A DNA stretch of 64,000 nt from an uncultured Planctomycetia bacterium. Lineage in GTDB: Bacteria > Planctomycetota > Phycisphaerae > FEN-1346 > JAACEH01. The stretch covers positions 1-64,000 of the forward strand of contig CAIYVX010000023.1 of assembly GCA_903929765.1 (NCBI GenBank). The letters are read 5' to 3'. A program made the position numbers and the translations under genes. Below, in pieces: positions 35,051 through 43,230 of this stretch (position 1 is its first letter; the number at the start of each line of letters is the position of its first letter). A model generated the notes under the pieces. The model was given only the letters and a program-made list of their open reading frames with translations, had not been told where the DNA came from and made no database searches.

Positions 35051-36515
35051 GCAAAGAGAAGGGTACAGCATCGACGCCCAGTTGCGGGTCACCCGCGACC
35101 GGGCGGCCAGGGAAGGCTGGCGGGTGGTCCGCGAGTTCGCCGTTGCCGAGTCGGCCAAGCGCGGAGCCGAACGCCTGGCCTTCAACGAGATGTTCGCCTG
35201 GGTTCGCAAGAACGCCCGCCGCGAGGGCATCCAGGCCATCCTGAGCCACAAACTCGACCGCGTCTGCCGCAACATGCGGGACGCCGTGCGTCTTCAGGAA
35301 CTCGAAGACCTCTGTGGCGTCAAGTTGGCTTTCGTTGACAACCAATTCGGCCCGGGCGCGGCCGGGGCGCTGTCGTTCAATGTCATGGCCGCTGTGGCCC
35401 AGTACTACTCGGACAACCTCCAGACCGAGGTCTTAAAAGGCATGGACGAAAAAGTTCGGCAGGGCTGGCTGCCCGGCTGGGCACCCTATGGATACCGCAA
35501 CGTGCCCGGCGACCGTGAGCAGCCGATTCAGATCGACCCGACTCCGGCCCGCGCCGTGGCCCGAATCTTCGAGCTCTACTCCAAGGGCGACACGACCTTC
35601 GAGGCCCTGGCCGACCAACTGGCCGCCGAAGGTTATGTCTACCGCCCGACCATGCCGCGTTTCTACCGCACCGAACTCTCCCGCATCCTGCACAACCGCT
35701 TCTACCTCGGCGAAATCATCTGGCACGGCAAGACCTATCCCGGCAAACAACCGCACCTGGTCTCCCGTGAAATCTTTGACCAGTGCCAGGCCATCCTGGC
35801 GGGCAAGAACCGCCGCTTCCGCAAGGCCGACCATTCCTATGCCGGCGGCCTGTTCCGCTGCGCCTATTGCGGCCAGTCGCTGACGGGCGAACGCATCCGG
35901 CGGCGGCTCAGGGGCGGCGAAGTTCGGGAGCACCTGTACTATCGATGTGCCAACAACCACCCCGGTCATGACCATCCGCCGGTCCGCTGGCGCGCCGAGA
36001 AGTTGGAGCAGGCCGTCCTCGACGAACTCGACAAACTGCGGCTGCCGACCGAGGAGTTGCAGGATTGGTTCCGGGAGTCGCTCGTCGCCGCGTTCGCCGA
36101 CGTGACCAACCACCATCGCCGCCAGACACAGGCCGTCGAGAAACGGCGCACCGATCTCAAGGGCCAGCAGGACCGACTGCTGAACGGTTATTTGAACGGC
36201 ATCATCGACGAGGCGGTGTTTCAGACCAAATCAGCGGAGTTTAAGTGCCTGGAAACCGATGTACGCGAATCGGGGGAGGCAGCCAGTGTGTTCGACCCGG
36301 CCCAGGGCCAACGCGTCCTCGAGACGTTTGATTTCAGCCAACGGGCGGCAGACGAGTGGCGCGGTTCAAACAATTCGCGTCGGCGCGAAATCATCGAGGC
36401 GGTGAGTTTGAACCGCGCTGTGAGTGACGTAAGTCTTTGTGTGACAAAGAGAAAGCCGTTCGACATTCTTGCCGAACGGCCTTCTGTTACATGTGGTCGG
36501 GGTGACTGGATTTGA
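35013..36515 (+). CDS. Large serine recombinase (integrase of the island)
   Basis: The 500-residue protein starts with the resolvase catalytic domain: IIWTRVSSREQREGYSIDAQL with the nucleophile Ser at about 10-11, SHKLDRVCRN and FNVMAAVAQYYSDNL. The recombinase domain follows (GWLPGWAPYGYRNVPGDREQPIQID, RILHNRFYLGEIIWHGKTYPG). A zinc ribbon (LFRCAYCGQSL..YYRCANNHPG) and a coiled-coil stretch (about 365-420) complete the family architecture. It should catalyse integration and excision between attP and the tRNA. The last seven codons and the stop lie inside the tRNA-Pro gene, so the end of the protein changes when the element excises. Confidence 0.93.
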   Translation: MNVIIWTRVSSREQREGYSIDAQLRVTRDRAAREGWRVVREFAVAESAKRGAERLAFNEMFAWVRKNARREGIQAILSHKLDRVCRNMRDAVRLQELEDLCGVKLAFVDNQFGPGAAGALSFNVMAAVAQYYSDNLQTEVLKGMDEKVRQGWLPGWAPYGYRNVPGDREQPIQIDPTPARAVARIFELYSKGDTTFEALADQLAAEGYVYRPTMPRFYRTELSRILHNRFYLGEIIWHGKTYPGKQPHLVSREIFDQCQAILAGKNRRFRKADHSYAGGLFRCAYCGQSLTGERIRRRLRGGEVREHLYYRCANNHPGHDHPPVRWRAEKLEQAVLDELDKLRLPTEELQDWFRESLVAAFADVTNHHRRQTQAVEKRRTDLKGQQDRLLNGYLNGIIDEAVFQTKSAEFKCLETDVRESGEAASVFDPAQGQRVLETFDFSQRAADEWRGSNNSRRREIIEAVSLNRAVSDVSLCVTKRKPFDILAERPSVTCGRGDWI

Positions 36516-36571
36516 ACCAGCGACCTCCTGGTCCCGAACCAGGCGCTCTAGCCAAACTGAGCCACACCCCG
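36494..36571 (-). tRNA. tRNA-Pro (anticodon CGG), CCA encoded
   Basis: Read on the minus strand, acceptor CGGGGTG pairs with CACCCCG, the D-arm is GCTC/GAGC, the anticodon stem CCTGG/CCAGG holds the loop TTCGGGA (anticodon CGG, proline), and the T-arm is GCTGG-TTCAAAT-CCAGT. The discriminator A is followed by a genomically encoded CCA. Its 3' end is the right attachment site of the capsid-encoding island. Confidence 0.95.
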
Positions 36572-36744
36572 AGGAAAACGGTTGTCGTCGGCGCCGGTCG
36601 GGAAAAGCGGGAAACATTGGCGCCGAGAAAGGATTATAACCAAAGCGAAGCGTTTGTCAATTGCATGAGGGAAGTCGCCGGGAGAAAAGTGCGCGGGGAA
36701 AGTTGTAGAAGAATGCGGCGAGGGCCATTAGAATACGAAGCCAT

Positions 36745-38298
36745 ATGGAATATCGCGGCGGGAAAATTGTTCTGGTGGCGGCGCTGGCGGTCGGGACGGC
36801 GGTGTGGCTGGGGGCTTGCCGGTCGGGTCCGTCTGGCCCGGCGGCGGGGCAGGGGGCTTCGACCGGGTCGGCTTCATCGGCGACGGCGGTTGGGGCAGCG
36901 CGGCGGGACATGTCGCCGCACTCGGCGTGGGCGGGTTATGTCACGCTCGGTCCGGGCGAAACGGAAGCGCTGATCGTCTATTCCGGGGCGATGCACGGCA
37001 TGATCGAGTCGTGCGGGTGTGCGGGGAACCCGGCGGGCGGGATGACCAAAGAGAAGACGGTGGTCGACCAGATTCGGCGGCGCGGGCAGCCGATGTTGTA
37101 TGTGCAGCCGGGCGATCTGTTTCCCTTTGATAAGCGACCGGCGAAGATGAAGGCCATAGCCGAGGCGGCGGCGCTGATGGGCTGGGACGCCCTGGCCATC
37201 GGCGATCAGGAAATGGTCGAAGGACTGGGGCGGTTCCGCGAACTGGCGGGCCAGTACCGACTGCCGTATTTGTCGGCGAACCTGCGCGGCCCGGACGGCG
37301 AACGGTTGGCGCCGGGGTATGTGATTAAGGAAATGGCGGGGATCAAGGTCGGAATAATCGCCGTGCTGGGCGACCAGAGCTACCTCTATTTTCGCAACGA
37401 TTACCTGAAGGGCCTGACGATTGAGCCGACGCTGGCGGCGATCAGGGACGCGCTTCAGGAGCTGCGCGGGAAGGTAGATTACATCATTCTGATCAGCCAC
37501 CAGGACAAGTACCTGGACCTCGAGGTGGCCCGGCGGTTTCCGGAGATTAACCTGATCGTGGGCGGGCACGACGAGGTGACGCTGCTCACGCCGATCCTGA
37601 CGGCGGCGACGTTGCGGGTGGGCGTGGGGCCGACGGGGGATTACGTGGGGGTGGTGCATCTGGGGATCAATCCGCAGTGCTGTTTGCGCGTGCTGAGCAA
37701 CGAGATCCTGCCGGTGACGGCCCAGGTGGCCCAGGATCCGCAGGTGCTGAAGATTTACCAGGACTACGTGAAGGAGGCCAAGGTGGAGGTGGCGGCCACG
37801 GAAGATCCGCTGCCGCCGGCCTACCAGTCGTCGGCGACTTGCCAGCCGTGTCACCAGGCGATTTATGCGGATTACCTGAAGACGCGGCACGGGCGGGCCT
37901 GGGCGACGCTGACCAGGGCCGGACGGTCGGACGATCAGGAATGCTGGTATTGCCATACGGCGGGGTTCGGTCGCAAGAGCGGGTTCCGGGGGCCGAAGGA
38001 AACGGCGGAGCTGGCGGGGGTGACCTGCCAGGCCTGCCACCTGGTGACGCACGACCACGCGGACCGGAAGATCAAGGACGACCTGGACTACGCCCGGGAC
38101 CAGAAGACGTGCCAGCAATGTCATACGGACGTGACGGCGCCGGATTTCATTTTCTGGGAAGCGGTGGAGAAGATCGACCATCACGCGGTGAAGGAAAAAT
38201 CGAATGAGCCGCCGGCGGGATACAAGCATTGGCAGGTGACGCTGGTGAACAAAGGGCCGCAAGCGGCGGCGAGCGATGAGGCGGCGGGGAAGAAGTGA
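36745..38298 (+). CDS. Exported metallophosphatase-like protein fused to a tetraheme cytochrome c
   Basis: The 517-residue protein has a lipoprotein signal (AVWLGAC). Residues 65-340 resemble the N-terminal domain of 5'-nucleotidase/UshA phosphoesterases (GMIESCGCAGNPAGG, LYVQPGDLFPF, DALAIGDQE, LISHQDKYLDLEVA, LIVGGHDE). The C-terminus (about 360-470) holds four heme motifs: CQPCH, CWYCH, CQACH and CQQCH, as in cytochrome c554-like proteins. Several metal-binding residues of true phosphoesterases seem replaced, so the first domain may be non-catalytic. It probably carries electrons at the outer face of the cytoplasmic membrane. No dedicated partner gene is adjacent. Confidence 0.85.
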   Translation: MEYRGGKIVLVAALAVGTAVWLGACRSGPSGPAAGQGASTGSASSATAVGAARRDMSPHSAWAGYVTLGPGETEALIVYSGAMHGMIESCGCAGNPAGGMTKEKTVVDQIRRRGQPMLYVQPGDLFPFDKRPAKMKAIAEAAALMGWDALAIGDQEMVEGLGRFRELAGQYRLPYLSANLRGPDGERLAPGYVIKEMAGIKVGIIAVLGDQSYLYFRNDYLKGLTIEPTLAAIRDALQELRGKVDYIILISHQDKYLDLEVARRFPEINLIVGGHDEVTLLTPILTAATLRVGVGPTGDYVGVVHLGINPQCCLRVLSNEILPVTAQVAQDPQVLKIYQDYVKEAKVEVAATEDPLPPAYQSSATCQPCHQAIYADYLKTRHGRAWATLTRAGRSDDQECWYCHTAGFGRKSGFRGPKETAELAGVTCQACHLVTHDHADRKIKDDLDYARDQKTCQQCHTDVTAPDFIFWEAVEKIDHHAVKEKSNEPPAGYKHWQVTLVNKGPQAAASDEAAGKK

Positions 38299-38349
38299 GT
38301 GTAGGTCAAGGAACTGTCGAAAGGTCAGAGTCATGATCCCCGACCCGGC

Positions 38350-38604
38350 GCAAAAAAATAGCGGCAGCGACCGAGGGGTATGTAGTCACTGCCGCGTCCG
38401 AAAAGCACCCTTGCGGGTGCATTCGTTTAAAATGGACATAAGTCGAACCGTCTTGGAGGCCGGCGCGAGACAAAGCCCCCGGGTCTGACGGTGCAGCCAT
38501 CCCTGGCAATAACTGAAACGGTACGAAGACTTGCGGCGACCGGATCCCCACGGCCCAAACTCACCCTCTTCCGGCATCCGAGCGGGGAAAAGGGGCTGAG
38601 GACT
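38350..38604 (-). ncRNA. Candidate small RNA of about 255 nt
   Basis: The region between the cytochrome and trpE has a near-perfect promoter and a strong terminator on the minus strand but no convincing reading frame. Between them are a GCACCC-GCAA-GGGTGC hairpin and long-range pairing of AAGTC..ACCGT with ACGGT..GACTT. Length and context would suit a 6S-like or other housekeeping RNA, but no known family could be confirmed by eye. Two competing frames of 63 and 81 codons lack good start signals. Confidence 0.5.
38352..38395 (-). terminator. Terminator of the candidate small RNA
   Basis: On the minus strand GCGGCAGTGAC pairs with GTCGCTGCCGC (one G-U pair) and is followed by TATTTTTTT. Confidence 0.85.
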
Positions 38605-38609
38605 GTTAA

Positions 38610-38638
38610 CTTATAGGATATCCGCGAGGGGCTGTCAA
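38610..38638 (-). promoter_or_regulatory. Strong sigma-70 promoter of the candidate small RNA
   Basis: TTGACA and TATAAG are 17 bases apart on the minus strand. Two further TTGACA hexamers lie upstream on the same strand. No other gene uses this promoter. Confidence 0.75.
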
Positions 38639-38726
38639 AGGGTCTTTGTCAAGTTTTGATAATATTTTGTCAACTCGGACGAGATTATAGCGGAGAAGGC
38701 CAGATCGAGCCAAAAAAGGTATCAGA

Positions 38727-40217
38727 TTAGCGATTGAAGGCCTGTTCGGCGGCCTTGACGGCCAGGAGCAGGGCCAGGGCCTTGTGAAGGGTTTCCTCGT
38801 ATTCGCGCTCTGGTACGCTGTCGGCGACCAGTCCGCCACCGCTTTGAATGTAGATTTTGCGGCCCTGGATGACCATGGTTCGCAGGGCGATGCAGGTGTC
38901 GAGGTTGCCGCCGAAATCGACGTAGCCGACGGCGCCGCCGTAAGGACCGCGGCGCGTCGGTTCGAACTGGTCGATGATTTCCATAGCCCGGACCTTCGGA
39001 GCGCCGGAGACGGTGCCGACGGGCAGGCAGGCGACCAGGGCGTCCAGGGCGGTCATGCCTTTCTTGAGCCGGCCTTCGACGTTCGAGGTGATGTGCATGA
39101 CGTGGCTGTAACGTTCGACCTTCAGCACGTCGGCGAGTTTGACGGAATTAAACTCGGCGACGCGGCCGACGTCGTTGCGGGCCAGGTCGACGAGCATGAT
39201 GTGCTCGGCCCGTTCCTTGGGGTCGGCCAGGAGTTCGGTTTCGAGGCGGTCGTCGTCCTCGGGCGTGGCGCCGCGCGGGCGGGTGCCGGCCAGGGGGCGG
39301 CTGGTGATGACGCCGTCTTCGACGCGGACCAGGATTTCCGGGCTGGCCCCGACCAGTTCCACGTCGTCGGCCCGGAGGTGGAACATGAAGGGGCTGGGAT
39401 TGATGATGCGCAAGGCGCGGTAAATGTCGAGGCTGCTGGCGTCGGACTCGACGGCCAGACGCTGCGAGATGACGACCTGGAAAATATCGCCGGCCTTGAT
39501 GTATTCCTGGCAGCCGAGGACGGCGCGCTGGTAATCTTCCTTGCTGAAGGTACTCTCGAATTTCAAGTCGTCGCGGGGACCGACGAGGATGTCTTCGACC
39601 TGGTGTTCGGTGGGACGGCGGAGTTTTTCGACGAGCAGGTCGATCTTGCGGCAGGCGTCGTCATAGGCGGCGCGGACGGTGCGGCCGTCGGTCATGGCGT
39701 TGGCGATGACGCGGATGGTTTTGTCGACGTGGTCGAAGAGGACCATGGAATCGTAAAGGGCGAAGTGCAGATCGGCCAGGTGGCGGTCGTCGGCCGGCGG
39801 GTGGGGGAGATTCTCGTAATAGCGGATCACGTCGTAGCCGGCGTAACCGACAGCGCCGCCGACGAAGCGCGGCAGGCCGCGCTGGTGGACGGCCTTAAAT
39901 TTTTCCATGAGGCGTCCGAGGCAGCGGACGGGATCGCTGTCCTGGAATTCGCGGACGCCTTCGGCGGACTCGGTGCGGACGCGCGAGCCGTGGGCCCGGA
40001 TGGTCAGAAAGGGGTCGGCGCCGGCGAAGGAATAGCGGGCGATTTTTTCCCCGCCGACAACGCTTTCGAGGAGAAAAGAGTTCTTGCCGCCGGCGATCTG
40101 GCGGTAGGCCGAGACGGGGGTCAGGCTGTCGCCGAAAAGTCGGCGATAGACGGGAATGACGTTGCCCTGGCGGGCCAAATCCGCGAAGGTTTCAAAATCC
40201 GGATAGTACCTGGTCAT
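38727..40217 (-). CDS. trpE: Anthranilate synthase component I
   Basis: The 496-residue enzyme has the TrpE N-terminal domain (FADLARQGNVIPVYRRLFGDSLTPVSAYRQI, with NSFLLESVVGGEKIARYSF, the tryptophan-binding LLES element) and the chorismate-binding domain (AGDIFQVVISQRLAVE, SPSPFMFHLR-like region, SRPLAGTRPRG, DLARNDVGRV, GTVSGAPKVRAMEIID, YGGAVGYVDFGGNLD, IQSGGGLVADS). With TrpG it converts chorismate and glutamine to anthranilate. No other trp gene is in the window. GGAG is present before the ATG. The LLES motif argues for TrpE over PabB. Confidence 0.93.
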   Translation of the reverse strand: MTRYYPDFETFADLARQGNVIPVYRRLFGDSLTPVSAYRQIAGGKNSFLLESVVGGEKIARYSFAGADPFLTIRAHGSRVRTESAEGVREFQDSDPVRCLGRLMEKFKAVHQRGLPRFVGGAVGYAGYDVIRYYENLPHPPADDRHLADLHFALYDSMVLFDHVDKTIRVIANAMTDGRTVRAAYDDACRKIDLLVEKLRRPTEHQVEDILVGPRDDLKFESTFSKEDYQRAVLGCQEYIKAGDIFQVVISQRLAVESDASSLDIYRALRIINPSPFMFHLRADDVELVGASPEILVRVEDGVITSRPLAGTRPRGATPEDDDRLETELLADPKERAEHIMLVDLARNDVGRVAEFNSVKLADVLKVERYSHVMHITSNVEGRLKKGMTALDALVACLPVGTVSGAPKVRAMEIIDQFEPTRRGPYGGAVGYVDFGGNLDTCIALRTMVIQGRKIYIQSGGGLVADSVPEREYEETLHKALALLLAVKAAEQAFNR

Positions 40218-40315
40218 GCTCTGGCTCCGCTCTATTGCTCCAATACCGTCGCCGTCATGGTCATGGTAGCGGCGGCGGCCTGTGGCGTCAACGGCGGGAC
40301 GCTACTCTACGCAGC

Positions 40316-40339
40316 TTGGTGCGTGCAAGTACGCACCAA
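40316..40339. repeat. GGTGCGTGC-type hairpin repeat
   Basis: TTGGTGCGT and ACGCACCAA form a perfect stem with loop GCAAGT. The same type occurs at 51.82 and 57.24 kb. Confidence 0.8.
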
Positions 40340-40345
40340 ACCCAG

Positions 40346-41371
40346 TTACTCCATCGCCGCTTCGGCCATGGCCCGGACGTTGGCCGGGGGCACGTTCGGC
40401 AGGATCGCTTCGTGGCTGGGGCTGACCACCAGATTTGGCCCGAGCAGCCGCCGAACGCGGCGCACATCGGCCCGTACTTCCTCCGGGGTTCCGTGGACCA
40501 GAAGTTGTTGCGTGTCGATGCCGCCCATGAAGGCCACCTGGCCGGTAAATTCGCGAGCCAGCGTCTCGGCGTCCATGTTGGCGGCCAGGGCCTGGAGCGG
40601 GTGGAGGGCGTCGACGCCCAGGGCGATCAGGTCGGGAATGACGCGGTGAATCGCCCCGCAGGAATGGAGGATGACCTGGTAGCCGCGCCCGTGGGCCTGG
40701 TCGGTCAATTCTTTGAAATACGGGAAAACGAACTCGCGCATCTGTTCCGGCCCGACCAGCAGGTCGAGTTGGGTGCCGAAATCGTTGCCGAAGAACAAGC
40801 CGTCGATTTCGCCGCCGACGCGGTCGTAGAGCCGCCGGTTGGCCTCCAGGTAGAAATCGACCATGTGCCGCGTCGCGGCATGGACCACCTCGGGATGCGT
40901 GAACATCTTGATAAAGTAGTTTTCCATGCCGAACAGATCGGCCAGGAAGTGGAAAAAGGGGGACCAGAAGCCGCTGCCCCGGTAGAGGTCGCCGGACGCC
41001 TTAAGGTCGGCCAGCCACGCGGTGAAGTCGAGGTAATCGGGATTGGGCCAGGGATAATCGTCAACCTGCTGCACGCTTTCGCATTCGGCCAAAACCCCGG
41101 CGGCGCTCAGGCCCGGGCCGGCGCGCGGATTGTCGAACATGGGCTTGCCCGCGGGATGCTTGTAGCAGCCCCACTCGTGGCAGACCCAACGGTAATCGTC
41201 GCCGAGCATCTGCCGCACTTCCTCCTGCGTGGAGAGGCCGAAGGCGGCAAAATAGGCCGTCCAGGAATCGGCATGGGGCAGGCCCATCCAGAAACCCGTC
41301 CGATCAGCTTTCTTTTTTCCAAAAATCGCCCGTAATCGTTCGCGGCTCGTCATAGGGTACGTCCTTTTCAT
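40346..41371 (-). CDS. Uroporphyrinogen decarboxylase-like (MtaA/CmuA-type) methyltransferase
   Basis: The 341-residue protein has a UroD TIM-barrel pattern: SRERLRAIFGKKKADRTGFWMGLPH, MENYFIKMFTHPEVVHAATRHMVDFYLE, FFGNDFGTQLDLLVGPE, YQVILHSCGAIHRVIPDLIALGVDALHPLQ and VAFMGGIDTQQLL. The HSCG motif (HxC) and the D in GNDFGTQ match corrinoid-dependent methyltransferases rather than heme-pathway HemE. It likely moves a methyl group from an unknown donor to a corrinoid protein or thiol. The start at MKRTYP follows AGGGG; the longer frame is made by a hairpin repeat. Confidence 0.85.
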   Translation of the reverse strand: MKRTYPMTSRERLRAIFGKKKADRTGFWMGLPHADSWTAYFAAFGLSTQEEVRQMLGDDYRWVCHEWGCYKHPAGKPMFDNPRAGPGLSAAGVLAECESVQQVDDYPWPNPDYLDFTAWLADLKASGDLYRGSGFWSPFFHFLADLFGMENYFIKMFTHPEVVHAATRHMVDFYLEANRRLYDRVGGEIDGLFFGNDFGTQLDLLVGPEQMREFVFPYFKELTDQAHGRGYQVILHSCGAIHRVIPDLIALGVDALHPLQALAANMDAETLAREFTGQVAFMGGIDTQQLLVHGTPEEVRADVRRVRRLLGPNLVVSPSHEAILPNVPPANVRAMAEAAME

Positions 41372-41373
41372 AT

Positions 41374-41421
41374 CACCCCTCTTCCTGGGGAGAGGGTGGC
41401 CCTTCAAGGCCGGGTGAGGGT
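41374..41421. repeat. Dispersed CACCCTCTCCC hairpin repeat
   Basis: CACCCCTCTTCC, GGGGAGAGGGTGGCC and GGCCGGGTGAGGG repeat the arms of the family. It lies just upstream of the UroD-like gene start. Confidence 0.8.
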
Positions 41422-41597
41422 TGTGGCCAGAGTCCTGCCACTGAACTTTGACCGTCACGATACCTTACGCACCAGGAGTTGGCAAGCCCCGCGCCTCCCG
41501 CCGTTGACTTGCCGGGGCAGGGGCTGTAAACTGGTTCGCCTTACACCAAGCGCCGCCTTTCGGGCGCCTGCCATCCATCACACAAAGGAGATTTACC

Positions 41598-42995
41598 GTG
41601 GCAAAATATGATGTCGTCGTTTTGGGAGCCGGGCCGGGCGGGTACGTCGCCGCCCTTCGCGCCGCTGTTCTGGGCGCCAAAACCTGCCTGATCGAGAAGC
41701 AGCATGTCGGCGGCACGTGCCTGAACGTCGGCTGCATTCCCTCGAAGTCGCTCCTGCACACCAGCGAAATTTTCAGCCACATGACCCACGCCGCCGATTT
41801 CGGCCTGTCCTCCGGCGGCACGCCCACTAACGATTTTGAGAAGATCATGGAGCGGACGCGCAAGATGGTCGGCCAGCTTACTGGCGGCGTCGGCCAACTG
41901 CTGAAGGCCCGCAAGGTCGAGACGATCATGGGCACGGGCAAACTCCTCGGCGGCGGGCTGGTCGAAGTCACCGACAAGGACGGCAAAGCGCAGACCATCA
42001 GCGCCGACAGCATCATCATCGCCACCGGCTCCGCGCCGGCCCGGCCGAAGCTCTTTCCCTTCGACGGCAAGCACGTCGTCACCACCGACGAAACCACCCG
42101 CAACGGTTTCCTGCCCGAGGAAGTCATCATCGTCGGCGGCGGGATCATCGGCTGCGAGTTTGCCACGGTTTACAGCGAACTTGGCCGCAAGGTCACGATG
42201 ATCGAGATGCTCGATTCGCTCTGCCCGGGCCTCGACAAGGAAATTTCCCGCGAGGTGGCCAAGAGTCTGAAGAAGCGCGGCGTGGAAATCCTGACCTCGT
42301 CGCAGATCACCGAAATGTCGGTTTCGGGCGGCACGGTGACGGCCCGGATCGAGGGCAAGGGCGAAGTGCGGGCGGGGATGGCCCTGATCGCCGTGGGCCG
42401 CGCGCCGGTCACGGCGGGCCTGGGCCTGGAAGCCGCGGGCGTGGCGATGGACGGCAAGCTCATCAAAGTCGATGCGACGTGCCGCACCAGCGCGGCGGGG
42501 ATTTACGCCATCGGCGACTGTGCCTGCAAATTGCAGTTCGCCCACGTCGCCAGCCGCACGGGCCTCATCGCCGCCGAGAACGCCTGCGGCGGGCGGGCGT
42601 CTGATGACCTGAAAGTAGTCGTGGCCGGGCTGTACACGCACCCGGAAGCGGCCACCGTGGGCCTGTCCGAGGCGTCGGCCAAAGAGAGCGGCGCGGAAAT
42701 CAAGGTCGCCAAGTTCCCCTACACCGCCTCCGGCATGGCCCTGGCCTACGGCGACACCGCCGGTTTCGTCAAGCTGATCGCCGTTGCCAAGACCGGCGAA
42801 ATCCTCGGCGCCGTCTGCATCGGCCAACACGCCACCGACGTGATTCACGAGGTCGCCCTGGCCATGAAGAACGAACTGACCATCGACGAAATCGCCGAAC
42901 TGATTCACGCCCATCCGACCTTCTCCGAAGCAGTTGGCGAAGCGGCGGAACTCTGGGAAGACAAGCCGGTGCACACCATCGGGCAGATCGCGTGA
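41598..42995 (+). CDS. lpdA: Dihydrolipoyl dehydrogenase
   Basis: The 465-residue flavoenzyme has VVVLGAGPGGYVAALRAAVLG (FAD), the redox disulfide in GGTCLNVGCIPSK (about 39-50), IIVGGGIIGCEFATVYSELG (NAD), AIGDCACKLQFAHVAS and the C-terminal HAHPTFSEAVGEAA with the catalytic His/Glu. It reoxidises dihydrolipoyl groups of 2-oxoacid dehydrogenases or the glycine cleavage system. AAAGGAG precedes the ATG. It opens a cluster of lipoate genes (lipB, lipA, lipoyl domain). Confidence 0.95.
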   Translation: MAKYDVVVLGAGPGGYVAALRAAVLGAKTCLIEKQHVGGTCLNVGCIPSKSLLHTSEIFSHMTHAADFGLSSGGTPTNDFEKIMERTRKMVGQLTGGVGQLLKARKVETIMGTGKLLGGGLVEVTDKDGKAQTISADSIIIATGSAPARPKLFPFDGKHVVTTDETTRNGFLPEEVIIVGGGIIGCEFATVYSELGRKVTMIEMLDSLCPGLDKEISREVAKSLKKRGVEILTSSQITEMSVSGGTVTARIEGKGEVRAGMALIAVGRAPVTAGLGLEAAGVAMDGKLIKVDATCRTSAAGIYAIGDCACKLQFAHVASRTGLIAAENACGGRASDDLKVVVAGLYTHPEAATVGLSEASAKESGAEIKVAKFPYTASGMALAYGDTAGFVKLIAVAKTGEILGAVCIGQHATDVIHEVALAMKNELTIDEIAELIHAHPTFSEAVGEAAELWEDKPVHTIGQIA

Positions 42996-43010
42996 GCGTT
43001 GTTTCTTCTT

Positions 43011-43049
43011 CACCCCTCCCCCTTGACGGGGGAGGGTAGGGTGAGGGTG
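43011..43049. repeat. Dispersed CACCCTCTCCC hairpin repeat
   Basis: CACCCCTCCCCC, TTGAC and GGGGGAGGGTAGGGTGAGGG form a nearly perfect stem after the lpdA stop codon and could act in transcript ending. Confidence 0.8.
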
Positions 43050-43082
43050 ATGTTGTTTCTTCTTCTGTTTTCGTTGTTGCCG

Positions 43083-43141
43083 TCCGCCCCAAAGGGGCGC
43101 GGGGTTCCTAGCCGGGGGTGAAACCCCCGGTACTCAACCCC
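43083..43141. repeat. Two short hairpins between lpdA and lipB
   Basis: GCCCC-AAA-GGGGC and CCGGGGG-TGAAA-CCCCCGG lie next to each other. Further right is a poly-pyrimidine stretch with AAAAAAATTTTCTTCTTC; no gene is visible. Confidence 0.7.
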
Positions 43142-43230
43142 ACAAAAAAATTTTCTTCTTCTTTTTCTTTCTGTTTCACCCCTCTCATTGTCGGCTTGTC
43201 CGACCGTGTTCTTTTCGAGGGCCATTTACC

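Larger units (their letters stand above)
28620..36496 (+). mobile_element. Capsid-encoding integrative element in tRNA-Pro(CGG)
   Basis: The right end is set by the serine recombinase gene running into the tRNA 3' end. The left end is tentative, placed where the hydrolase gene is broken. Within about 8 kb all genes point the same way: unknown protein, sigma-like factor, prohead protease-capsid fusion, RepA-like ATPase, iteron/hairpin block, zinc-finger protein, unknown protein, recombinase. Portal, terminase, tail, lysis and conjugation genes are absent. It could be a phage satellite, a reduced prophage, or a self-replicating element that packages itself in borrowed or novel ways (inference). 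Confidence 0.7.

Noticed and set aside
36874-38334. A 486-codon minus-strand frame
   Set aside because: It is the Arg/His-rich shadow of the tetraheme cytochrome gene.
38306-38577. Two minus-strand frames of 81 and 63 codons
   Set aside because: They overlap each other and the terminator, lack RBS and motifs, and fit a small RNA better.
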